From Aurantiochytrium sp. KH105 (lineage: Eukaryota; Sar; Bigyra; Thraustochytrida; Thraustochytriidae), in assembly GCA_003116975.1 (NCBI GenBank), contig BGKB01000058.1, forward strand, positions 1-64,000: 64,000 nucleotides of DNA. Reading direction: 5' to 3'. The notes below the pieces were generated by a model, which was given only the letters and a program-made list of their open reading frames with translations, searched no databases and was not told the origin of the DNA. Shown here piece after piece: positions 22,819 through 32,333 of the stretch (the first letter of the stretch is position 1; each line of letters begins with the position of its first letter). Made by a program: the position numbers and the translations under genes.

Positions 22819-24195
22819 TTACCCATGCAAACGAAGCAATCTCCCCAAACGGTGATTTTCGGCACGAACCTCGCTAAGCTGGAGCGTGAGCTCATGCCTT
22901 TCTTGATCATAATGTTCCAACCTTGCATAGACCTCGTTGCGGTCCGCTAGCAATGCGTCGTACTCCCGTTGCAGCTGCGCCATCGCCTCATTGTGATCTG
23001 AATCCATCTTTCTAGAGAGACCCTCGAGCGCTTTTACTTTCGCCATGCGTTCCTCTTTTCGTGCTTCCATGACACGCCGCTTCACCGTGCGTTCGACTTC
23101 CTCCTCAGACATGCCCTTCGCTGCCTCGGCCTGCTCGATAAGACTCCTCGTAATCTCCTCAATCTCAGCATTCTTCTTGCCCTCCATCCACTCGGCACCA
23201 TACTTGGCAGCCTGTTCAACACCGTCATCGAAGGACTTTTCGTTCTCTTCCAGCTCCGCGACGCGCGCCCGAAGCTCATTCACCTCCGCCACCAAGGCTT
23301 CGGCATTGAGCGTCGAATCAGTCGCAGAACTTTCCGAAAGATACACCACGGCCCCTCCGCTGCTGCTGCGCAGCGTCATCATCAATCGCGTGTTATCTTC
23401 GCGCAGATTCTCCACTTGCTCCGAGAGCAGCTTCACGGTGGCCTCTTGATTCTGAGGGCTCACGTCGTGAATTAGCGCTTGCAGCTCTTGCAGCTCCGTC
23501 AGCTTGGAAGAGCTCGTAATCATGGCTTTGCACCTGTCCAGACGTCGCAGCGCGTCCGAAAGCCGCTTCGAGTTATCTGTCATGGACGCTTCTGCGCTCG
23601 CAGCCTCCCTGACGACAGTCTCTTGCAGTTTCACCAGATCATGTCCAATCAGCTTGCGGTGCAGCTCTCCAATCACGTTCTGCATCTTGTTTGTGTGTCC
23701 GGGCCGCGCTTCGTCTTGCGACTTGCGAATTTCCTCCTCGAGCTCGCATTCGAGCTCAAGGGCGGCTTTGAGCGGCTCAAAGTCAGCCGCCGTCAGCCCC
23801 AGCTCCGTCGCCGCGTTCAGACAGTTGGTGAGTTTGATTCGATTCCGCTTTTCCATGGCAAGTTTAAGATCCTGGCCCAGCTGCACCTCCTGTGCCTTCC
23901 GCATCATACGCGGTTCCGCCTGGCGCAAAAGCTTCGAGTCTTGTCCGGCCTGCCATGCCAGCGCGATGGCGCGCGCGAGCGACTTGAGTTGTCCACTTTC
24001 TATCGCCGAGGTCAGCAGCATTTTGACCTGCATGAACACCTCGTCAGCGTCGTCATCCTCTTCCTCCTCCAGCTCTGCGGGCGAGCGCCGCTCTCCTTGC
24101 AGATGCAGCGAGGGCCGCAGGCCTCCGAAGAGCACCTCTTGCGCGAGATCCTCCTCCGTCGTCGCCCTTCGCAGGATCGTGGCCGCGTCCGCCAT
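22819..24195 (-). CDS. Coiled-coil protein, tandem paralogue B
   Basis: A 458-residue paralogue of the gene at 19903-21279, same strand and same length, starting MADAATILRRATTEEDLAQ. By eye, residues about 155-330 differ from copy A at only about two positions and the DNA there is almost identical. There are about ten changes in the first 100 residues and more than thirty in the last 125. Both frames are intact, so both copies may work. Domain layout is as in copy A: acidic N-terminus, helical domain, long coiled coil. The frame is open to 24429, but that part has no match in copy A and is read as leader. Confidence 0.8.
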   Translation of the reverse strand: MADAATILRRATTEEDLAQEVLFGGLRPSLHLQGERRSPAELEEEEDDDADEVFMQVKMLLTSAIESGQLKSLARAIALAWQAGQDSKLLRQAEPRMMRKAQEVQLGQDLKLAMEKRNRIKLTNCLNAATELGLTAADFEPLKAALELECELEEEIRKSQDEARPGHTNKMQNVIGELHRKLIGHDLVKLQETVVREAASAEASMTDNSKRLSDALRRLDRCKAMITSSSKLTELQELQALIHDVSPQNQEATVKLLSEQVENLREDNTRLMMTLRSSSGGAVVYLSESSATDSTLNAEALVAEVNELRARVAELEENEKSFDDGVEQAAKYGAEWMEGKKNAEIEEITRSLIEQAEAAKGMSEEEVERTVKRRVMEARKEERMAKVKALEGLSRKMDSDHNEAMAQLQREYDALLADRNEVYARLEHYDQERHELTLQLSEVRAENHRLGRLLRLHG

Positions 24196-25049
24196 CTTGC
24201 CGCCTCTGCACCTGTCTGGATATTCTCCTGCTCGCGCTCTTCCTCGTGCTGCCGCCGCTGCTGCTGTCGTTGTCAAAGTTGCTGCTGCTGCTCTTGCTGC
24301 TGCTGCTCTTGCTGCTGCTCTCCCGCCTCGGCGCCGCCGCTGCCGCCGCTCGACGGAGAAGTCTGTTCTCGGTGTTCGGGGTCTGCATGCACGGGCGCGC
24401 GCCGGGCGAGCGAGCACGCGCGCAAGCAAGCGGGAGAGCGCAGCGCGCGGGCTTGTCAGAAGTGCCGAATGGGAGAACCAGGGCCGAGACTGGGAGAACC
24501 AGAGAACCAGGACCGAGCTGGGACCGGAATCGGGACCAGGAAGAGAAGGGAGAAACAGGTGAAGAGAAGAGAACTTCGCGAGAAGAGAAGAGCGAGGAGG
24601 AGAAGAAGAGGGTGACTTGATCAGAGACAGGCAGTGCAGCTAGCTCGCTCAGCTCGCTCAGGTGCTTGCTTGGAGCTTTGGAGAAATCACCAGCCCGCAG
24701 CAGCACACTGGAAGCAGCAGAGATGAATGAGTATAGTATGTGAGTGACTCTGTGAAGCCAGAGGCCAGAGTGAACTGACAGTGATTGATACGGGAGATGG
24801 GGCCGGTCTTGCACGCACGGACGCACGGGCGGACTCACGTCAAGCACGCGTTCACCCATTTTGATTTCTTGCTTACCGACGATTTTGAATAAAAAGATTG
24901 AAAAAATAAAAAGATTGAAAGGCCAAACAAACAAGCAAGCGCACAAGCAAAGCGCACAAGAGAGATGGCGACGGGTTGCGCATGAAAAATGAAAAGTATA
25001 GAAAAGAAGAAAAACAGTTGCAGGTTAGCAATTTGGGGATTGATCATCA
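24196..25049. other. Promoter of copy B and spacer to TTC27
   Basis: Begins with interrupted CTG runs. It then has a GAGAAC-rich stretch and a segment (about 24770-24890) matching the region upstream of copy A. The last 150 bp are AT-rich. No gene seen. Confidence 0.6.
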
Positions 25050-28000
25050 TCATTTCGGCAAGACGTCCTCGAGGGGCGTGTACACGGTCGCAGGAAGATC
25101 CTCATTCGCTTTGAGCTTGTCGACGACCGAGCGCGCGAGCTGCGAAGCTTGCGAGAGGACAGACTCCCGAGCAGCGGCGTCCGAGACGAGGGCAGGGTCG
25201 CGCTCAGCGTGATCCGCAAAACGCGCGAGGAGATCTTGCGCAACGCTAACGATGCGCTCGGCCTTAAGCTCCTCACGCTCCCAGCCGACCTCTTGCTGCA
25301 TAAGCGAACGCATGCGCCGCACCAAGCAGTCGCGTACCTGGACCAAATCACCAACGCCTTCGTAATAGATGCTCATCACCTTCCACATGTTGGGCTCGCT
25401 CTTACACTTGGCACGCATCTTCTCAAAAAGTGCCTCCAGCTGCGCGCGCAGCGAGGCCGTCAGCTCCGCACTCATGCCTCCCTCAGAGGCACTCGGCGCG
25501 TGCGGGTCTTGCTCTTTGTTATCCTCCTTCTCCTCGTTGGCGCCGCCGTCATTCCCAGATTCCGCAGCAGCGCTCTTTTGCGTAAGCGCGTCGACCAAAA
25601 CGAGCAGACTCTGCAGGTCAACCATATCTGCCACGGCCTCGCCGCTTCCCCCGCGCACATCTACCAAGTTGCTCATGCCGTCAATAGCCATGCCCCACTG
25701 ATGCGTGTTCACTGCGAGCAAAATGTAATTTTCCCAAATCTTCCAGTTCGACCGCGACTGGCGCACCGCCTCGGCAACCGCCTTGAGAGCCGCTGGGTAG
25801 TCTCCGAGCTGCACCAGCACAGAGCTCAGGTTGGCCCACGAGTCACCGCTATCCGGATCCTGACGCGTCACATGAGCAAAGGCCGTGCGCGCCAATTTCC
25901 ACTGCTCGAGTCGCATGGCGCACGAGCCAAGACGGAACCAGCTCTCCGGAAACAAAGGATTGATGCGCAGAGCATCTTGTAAATGGTCAGCACTCTCTTG
26001 CAAATCCCCGCGGTTGAAGGCCAAGAGAGCCCACTCGCGCTTGGCGCGCGCGTGACGCTTGCCACTAAATTCCCACGCCTTGTGATACCAGTCCTCGTCC
26101 TGCAGCAGGCCACCCAAGACGCACATAAGATGCGCAGAAGGCTGCACAGCCAAACGTTCACGCACGAGCTTCTCCGCGCGCGCGCGCTTTTCCATCATCA
26201 CCAGACAGTCCACAGCCTCTTCCCAAAGCCGCACCTCTTCATAAATCTGAAGCGCGCTGCCGGCAGCGCCCACCTCACGGTACAGCGCAGCAAGTCCACG
26301 CTTGAGCTCCCACACGGCAGGCCACGCCAGCGCGTGCAGAAACGCAAGACGTTCCGTTACTGGAGCCGCCTCGTCCAGGTCGCGCTGCTTGGGTTGAAGA
26401 GGCGTAAGACGGTTCGTCTGCTGGTCCACAAGCACTTGCATTTGCAAGATGGCACGCTCCTTCGTCTTGTTCCGTTCGAATTCGAGCTGCGACTTGATCA
26501 AGAGCGCCGTCGAGTACACCATCCAGTTCTCAGGGCTCTGAAGCACGCGCTCCACGTACGCCAACATCTCCTCTGCGGTCAATCCTTCCATCGCGTAGCT
26601 ATTCTTCACGTCCATGCACAGTCCCAAAACGATGCACTGGTCCAACAGACTCAGGGTCCCGCGTCGCATGCGCGCCTCTTCGTCGTCAACCTCGGCGCCC
26701 AGCTGAACTTGCTCATGCAGCGGGGTCTCCGCGTCCACCTCCTCGAGTTTGATCTTGGGAATGCCAAGCACAGATGTCTGACCCATCCCCTCTGCCGAGG
26801 GATCCTCTTCGCCTTCTACTGGGACCGGCGCAGAGGAAGTAGAAGAAGAAGAAGAAGAAGTGACTGCTGCCGATGTGGTCGTGGCAGACGCTGACTCGCT
26901 TGGCGAAGGCTGTTTCGTCGTTGACGAGGCTGCCAGGAGGATAAGTTGCGTCTTCTCTTGACGTTGGAACTTGGTACGCTTGCCCAAAGCGCCAGTCATC
27001 TGAATGTTCAACTGAGCTGCCTCCTTGGCCTCGGCAAAAGCTTGCTTGGCACGATCGGCAGCCTTGAACTTGTGCCGTGCCACGCCACACTCGATCCACA
27101 CGCTCGCGAGAAGAAGCTTGTCATCAGGGTACATGAGATCCACGGCGCGCAACGTGCGCCGAAAACCACGCTCCGCTTCTTGCTCCAGACTCGGCGCTGC
27201 CGCGTCTTTGGCCTCGAGCGTTTCCTGATGGACCACGGCGGACCGCGCTGCCCACCATCCAGAAGTCAACAAATGTCGCAGCGCACTCCGCACGCTCGAG
27301 GCGATTTCCTCTTGCGGCTTGCTACTCACTCCACCCTGCGTGCCTTGCGTGGACGCCATATTGATACCTGCCTCGTCATCGTCGCTGTCGCCGCCAAAGT
27401 CGGCATCCTCCATCACGGCCCCGGCTTCATCGACGAGCTTGGCCTCCTCGAGCATATCCGTCGGATCCACGGCGCCCGGAGCCACTGTCGGGTTAGCCAC
27501 CACGCGCAGAATCACGCGTGCGACATGCAAAAAGTGCAAAAACTTGGCGTCGCGATACACCTCTTCACCGTTGGCGCCCAGCATCAGGGCAGCGCGGGCA
27601 TGCAGTTGCGGGAAAGCGTCGAGATTCTCTTCGAACCGACTTGTGTCCTTGCCAGCAATAGCCGCCGACGCCTTGGCGTCCGCTTCGAGCGCAGACAGGG
27701 CCGTCTCCAAGTACCTGACCCCAGGTTCCTGCTTGTCGGATGCTGCTCCTGTCGTCGTCGCCGTCTCGGCATTCGCGCCATCGTACACGTTGCGCAAAAA
27801 CGGAAGCGGGTACATGGGCTCCACGGCGCTCTCTGATACAGGCGGGCCGGTCCAATTGGCTTGCACAAAGAGATGCAGACAGGCAACACCAGCAAACATG
27901 GTCGCCACGGCTCGCAGAGCGCGCTGGTTCACATGATCTTCAGGGCTCGAAACGCTGGGATCTTTAAAACTCTTGCGGCCGACGCAAGGGCCAAGGCCCT

Positions 28001-28484
28001 GATCAATGTGCTCCACGACTCGCTCGTGCAAGAACCGGCCCTCGCGATTCTTGACCCGACTCACCGAGTACCCCTTGGTGTCCTCGGGGGCGAAGATGCC
28101 GCTCACAGCTGGCGAAGAGAGAGCCTCAATAAAATCTCCACGCGCCAATGCCACAGCCATGCGCAGCACCTCGAGCTGCAAGTCCTTGACCTCTGGGTCA
28201 TCGGCAAGGGCTTGCCGTTCTCCCGCTTCGGCTTCGGCCTTGGTCAACATGAGCTCGAGGCCCTCGACGTTGCTTTCGAGGGTCATGCGCTCGACGAGAC
28301 GCAGCGAAAACAGGGGATCTGCGACGCCGAGGCCCCGCTTCTTGCCATTGCCATTCGCGAGGTCCTGGCCATTGCCGACCTCGTCATCCCCGTCGTCCTC
28401 ATCGGGCAGCTCGTAGTCCTCCGGAAGCCCCAGGAACTCGTTCAGATCTGCGTCGGAGCTCGAGTCTGACGCCGTGTCCGCCAT
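25050..28484 (-). CDS. TTC27: TTC27 / Emw1 tetratricopeptide-repeat protein
   Basis: A 1144-residue protein. The N-terminus is acidic (DLNEFLGLPEDYELPDEDDG). The stretch LHLFVQANWTGPP near residue 205 is a family signature of TTC27/Emw1. TPR units run from about 800 to 950 (GDLQESADHLQDALRINP; WFRLGSCAMRLEQWKLART; WANLSSVLVQLGDYPAALKA), followed by WKIWENYILLAV, also conserved in the family. Two low-complexity Ser/Thr and Asp/Glu insertions (about 515-560 and 1010-1030) are lineage additions. Yeast Emw1 is essential for cell-wall integrity; the animal protein is linked to pre-rRNA and U5 snRNP or chaperone work. The molecular role here is inferred from homology only. Single exon; divergent to the histone deacetylase gene. 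Confidence 0.92.
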   Translation of the reverse strand: MADTASDSSSDADLNEFLGLPEDYELPDEDDGDDEVGNGQDLANGNGKKRGLGVADPLFSLRLVERMTLESNVEGLELMLTKAEAEAGERQALADDPEVKDLQLEVLRMAVALARGDFIEALSSPAVSGIFAPEDTKGYSVSRVKNREGRFLHERVVEHIDQGLGPCVGRKSFKDPSVSSPEDHVNQRALRAVATMFAGVACLHLFVQANWTGPPVSESAVEPMYPLPFLRNVYDGANAETATTTGAASDKQEPGVRYLETALSALEADAKASAAIAGKDTSRFEENLDAFPQLHARAALMLGANGEEVYRDAKFLHFLHVARVILRVVANPTVAPGAVDPTDMLEEAKLVDEAGAVMEDADFGGDSDDDEAGINMASTQGTQGGVSSKPQEEIASSVRSALRHLLTSGWWAARSAVVHQETLEAKDAAAPSLEQEAERGFRRTLRAVDLMYPDDKLLLASVWIECGVARHKFKAADRAKQAFAEAKEAAQLNIQMTGALGKRTKFQRQEKTQLILLAASSTTKQPSPSESASATTTSAAVTSSSSSSTSSAPVPVEGEEDPSAEGMGQTSVLGIPKIKLEEVDAETPLHEQVQLGAEVDDEEARMRRGTLSLLDQCIVLGLCMDVKNSYAMEGLTAEEMLAYVERVLQSPENWMVYSTALLIKSQLEFERNKTKERAILQMQVLVDQQTNRLTPLQPKQRDLDEAAPVTERLAFLHALAWPAVWELKRGLAALYREVGAAGSALQIYEEVRLWEEAVDCLVMMEKRARAEKLVRERLAVQPSAHLMCVLGGLLQDEDWYHKAWEFSGKRHARAKREWALLAFNRGDLQESADHLQDALRINPLFPESWFRLGSCAMRLEQWKLARTAFAHVTRQDPDSGDSWANLSSVLVQLGDYPAALKAVAEAVRQSRSNWKIWENYILLAVNTHQWGMAIDGMSNLVDVRGGSGEAVADMVDLQSLLVLVDALTQKSAAAESGNDGGANEEKEDNKEQDPHAPSASEGGMSAELTASLRAQLEALFEKMRAKCKSEPNMWKVMSIYYEGVGDLVQVRDCLVRRMRSLMQQEVGWEREELKAERIVSVAQDLLARFADHAERDPALVSDAAARESVLSQASQLARSVVDKLKANEDLPATVYTPLEDVLPK

Positions 28485-29231
28485 GGCTGCTAGCCTCCTC
28501 GCGGGCGGGTCTGCTCGCTTCGTCGCGCAGGGCTCGCTCCGTCTGGACCCGACCTTCCTCGGGCCTTTGTTCTCGATTTACCGCGCGACAATCTCTCGAT
28601 CGCGCCGCTCCACGAGCGACTCTGGAATGCGCAGATCGTGCGCTCGCTCCCTTTCGTGGCCACCCACGAAGGGCTCTGCGGCGGCCCTTCAGCCCACTTG
28701 CGCGCCCGCTCAAACGCACTTTGACCGCTGCTATAACGCACTTGCGTGCCGCCGTTTGTTGCTGTTGTTCCATCTCGCGTTCCCGCCGTTCTTTCGTGAT
28801 TTTTTTCCTTTCTTTTCTTTTCTTTTCTTTTTTCTTTCTTTCTTTCTTTCTTTCTGTGTCCAAAGCTTTTTTTTCTTCCTCTCCTTTTTTTTGGTCGGTC
28901 GGCAAATCGAGATCGACGCGGAGATCACGGGAGCGTGCGCGTGCGGGCGCGCGCGGGCGGCGAGGGCGGCGAGGGCTTGTAGGCAGGCAGGTCGACCGGG
29001 ACGCGCCAGGAACTTGCGCGCAGACCCGAGTTTAGTTTGGCTGCCCGCGAGAGTGACGAAGCGCACCGCTCCAAAGGCACGCCGCGTGTCAACCACCTTT
29101 TTTCTCCCTTTCTTCTGCTTTGACCCTGGCGTATCTTCAGGCCCAAGGACCAAACTCCTTGCCTGACTTGGATAGCTCGTTGCACGGCAGCACGGAAAGA
29201 AGAGCGAGATATTCTCGCCGAGCTTGCCGAG
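28485..29231. promoter_or_regulatory. Divergent promoter region TTC27 / histone deacetylase
   Basis: 747 bp between two start codons pointing apart. It contains a long T/C-only tract (about 28796-28892: TTTTC and TTTC units) in its middle. No coding frame is credible. Confidence 0.55.
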
Positions 29232-31055
29232 ATGTCGGCTTCTGCATCGCAGTCCACCGCCGCGCAGCGCAAGTCGCGCGTGGCGTACTTTTATAAACCA
29301 GAATTTGGGTCCTACTACTATGGGTAAGTGCTGGGAGCGATGCATGAATGAATGAATGCATGAATGGAATCCTTCAATCCATCAAACAGACAATGCATGA
29401 ACGTGTCCTCGCGCTATATCGAGCTACGCGTGCGAGCATCGTGGATGGATAATCTTGTAACACAAATAGAGTAGAGAGTCACTGACGCATCAACCATCCC
29501 GGCTGAATTAAATGTCTGTATGCACAGCCCGTCCCACCCGATGAAGCCGCACCGGCTCAAGCTGACGCACCATCTCCTGCTCACGTACGGCATGTTCCGC
29601 AAGATGGAAGTCCTCCGGCCCCATGATGCAACCGCCGAGGATCTTGAGCGCTTTCACACGCACGAGTACGTGGACTTTCTCAGACGCATCTCCCCGGACA
29701 CGGAGCAAGAGTTCGAAAAGCAAATGACCCGCTTCAATGTGGGCCCATACTCGGACTGCCCCATCTTTGACGGCCTGTATAATTTCATGTCGAGCTGCTC
29801 CGGTGCCTCTCTGGACGCTGCCATCAAGGTAAACCACGGCCAAGCTGATGTGTGCATCAACTGGTCCGGCGGTCTGCATCACGCAAAGAAGGGCGAGGCT
29901 TCCGGCTTTTGCTACATCAACGACATTGTGCTCTCCATTGTGGAGCTTCTCAAGTACCATCCTCGTGTCCTCTACATTGACATTGACATTCACCACGGCG
30001 ACGGCGTCGAGGAGGCGTTTTACACGACGAATCGGGTCATGACTTGCTCCTTTCACAAGTACGGTGACTTTTTCCCCGGCAGCGGCGCTTACACGGACAC
30101 AGGAGCGCGCAACGGCAAAAACTACGCAGTGAACTTTCCGCTCAAGGATGGTCTTGACGACGCTGGCTTTGAGAGCATCTTCAAGCCCGTTATTTCCAGC
30201 ATTATGGCCCACTTTCAGCCTGGCGCTGTGGTCATGTGCTGCGGCGCCGACTCCATTACCGGCGATCGTCTCGGCTGCTGGAATCTGTCCCTTCATGGCC
30301 ATGGCTACGCAGTCGAGTACGTAAAGTCCTTTGGTCTTCCTGTGATTCTGCTCGGAGGCGGTGGATACACGCCCCGCAATGTGGCTCGCTGCTGGGCCTA
30401 CGAAACGGGCATCGCTCTTGGCAAGCAAGACGAGATGCAGAACGACATCCCGTGGAACCAGTACCACAACTACTTTGGCCCGAACCACTTTTTGCACCTC
30501 ACACCGGACCCTCAGATGAAGAATGCAAACTCGCGCGCCTACCTGGACAAGTACACGAACATCATTCTGGAGAACTTGTCGCAGCTCGAGGCCGTGCCGA
30601 GCGTTCAGTTCCAAGACCGCCCCAACGACTTTTCCAATCCGGATGAGCGCGCCAAGATCGCACTCGACGAAGCAGACCCTGACGCTCCCAGCTACGTTCA
30701 GCGCCCTGACCATCCTGCCGAGTACTACGAGGATGATGCCCACCAGGACCGCTCCTCTTCCTCTTCTTCTGCTGCGCCTAGTGCCGCCAATCCTGCCGAG
30801 TCCGATGATGTCAAGGCTGAGGCTGATACCAAGAAGTCCGAAAGCAACGGCGTCGACGACGCTGCTGCCAGCAGCGAAATGGGATCTCGCAAGTCGTACA
30901 AGAAGGGAACCGAGTGTGGCGGTCTCATGGAAGTTGACCCAGAGGTCGCTGCCGAGGATGCTGCTGCCGCTGCTACTACTGCTGACACCGCTGCCGCGGA
31001 CGCCAAGGAAAGCAAAGCCGATGCCTCCTCTTCCTCTTCCTCCACTCCCCCCTAA
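29232..31055 (+). CDS. RPD3: Class I histone deacetylase (RPD3/HDAC1-2 type), two exons
   Basis: Coding exons 29232-29323 and 29528-31055 give 539 residues. Exon 1 supplies MSASASQ...[15 protein letters not shown], and the junction restores [17 protein letters not shown], the expected class I HDAC N-terminus. The active site is present: His dyad H148-H149 ([14 protein letters not shown]), zinc ligands D184 and H186 ([10 protein letters not shown]), [12 protein letters not shown] and the [14 protein letters not shown] loop. It removes acetyl groups from histone lysines in co-repressor complexes in the nucleus. The last 120 residues are an acidic Ala/Ser/Asp-rich tail that is not conserved. Without the first exon the longest open frame would lack the first strand of the fold. 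Divergent partner of TTC27. Confidence 0.96.
29324..29527 (+). other. Intron of the histone deacetylase gene
   Basis: 204 bp, GTAAGT donor and TGCACAG acceptor, phase 2 within a Gly codon. It contains AATG repeats. It is supported by restored family sequence across the junction. Confidence 0.93.
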
Positions 31056-32333
31056 ACCCCCCAAGTGACGTGTCAATGTGCGAGGCCTGACGGCCAGTTT
31101 CTGACAAGACAAGCTCACAACTGCAATCTCATTTTTCATTTCAATTTTGCTTTCCTTTCTTCTTGGCACAACAACTGATTACACTTCCCAAGAGATAGAT
31201 GCCAAGTACAACACTGAAGACTTTTTCAGAAGGGACAGCATGGAAAGGAGAGGGAAATTCAACAGAAAGCAAGGACAGAAGTTTGAAAAGAATTGTGGTA
31301 AACGAATGAATGTGCAAAGTCTCCGGTTCACATCCCTAGCGCTTCTGCTTGTCTAAACTCAAACTCTATCAATTCGTGCTACCACAAATCAGGGATGGTC
31401 TTCTAAGTGTGAGCGCATGCTGCCTCGTTGGACAACGACCTTTCTTTCCATGTCACTTCCTTGTAACGACAAGCCGACCATCCTTTTTTTTCCTTTTTTC
31501 CTAACTGTAAAGAAGAACGATGGGATTTCCGGTTTGGGGCTTGGATTCCCTTCGATCAGACATCATCCACCTTTTTTTCTTTTTTTTACCTTTTTTGTGT
31601 GTGTATAATCAAGTTCGAGCCTTCTCTGACTGGATGGCCCCGCCGTGCGCGTCGGACGCACAAAACAGTCACCGGTTCCCTCCTCGCCCTTGTGCGCTCT
31701 GCCCAACCCCCCCGCCCATCCCGACGGGAGTATACAGCGCAGTGCAGCGAGGCCGACGCACCGCAACCCATTTTCGAGGTTCGAATTTTCGAATGCGCAA
31801 CGCATTTTCGCAGTTTGAAAGAGGAAACCGCGGAGGTTTCGAGGGGTGTCGGTGGTTAGGTGGGGCGGGCGCGGACGCACGAGCGAGCAGACCCGCGCGC
31901 GAGGCAGCAAACCCGCAACCTTGCAACCCACGCACCTACGCACAAGCAAACCGCACACACACGTAAGTGAGGCAGAGAGAGAGAGAGAGACCCAAGAGGA
32001 TTAAGCAACATGAACGAAATGTGAAGAGAATGGAGTCGGGCCCCCGGACAGCACTGCACTGTAGTGCTCTGCACTACACTGCACTACGGCACGGCGTTTA
32101 AAACATCACGGCATTGCATGGCATTTTTGCACTATGAACCAAAACTGACTGACCTCTTTTATCCTTTCCCTCCCTCCCTCGATTCTTCTTCTCTCTCTTC
32201 TTCTCTTCCGTCAATGCCCATCCTTTTTTTGACATCCGAACAGAAACCAAAGCACTCCGCCACGACGAAGGCTCTAACCACATCAATCACGACGACGACG
32301 ACGACACTCACACAGAACGAAAACAGCAGCACA
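31056..32333. other. Intergenic region upstream of CDC20
   Basis: T-rich 3' flank of the deacetylase gene, then GC-rich DNA with a GA tract (31976-31990) and a GCACT-rich hairpin at about 32051-32078. The CDC20 frame is open upstream of its start to 32064, but that translation is low-complexity. No gene seen. Confidence 0.55.
32051..32078. repeat. GCACT repeats forming a short perfect hairpin
   Basis: GTAGTGC, TCT, GCACTAC: an 8-bp perfect stem (with the outer T-A pair) and a 3-nt loop within GCACTGCACT repeats, about 255 bp before the CDC20 ATG. Confidence 0.5.

Noticed and set aside
29508-31169. 553-codon frame antisense to the histone deacetylase
   Set aside because: Antisense mirror of a strongly biased gene; no domain. 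Similar mirrors over CDC20 and DBP5 were also rejected.
31770-31806. GGTTCGAATTTTC resembling a tRNA B-box, and a small AATGCG-CAA-CGCATT hairpin
   Set aside because: No A-box at the right distance and no cloverleaf can be drawn; the CC of the B-box is missing.
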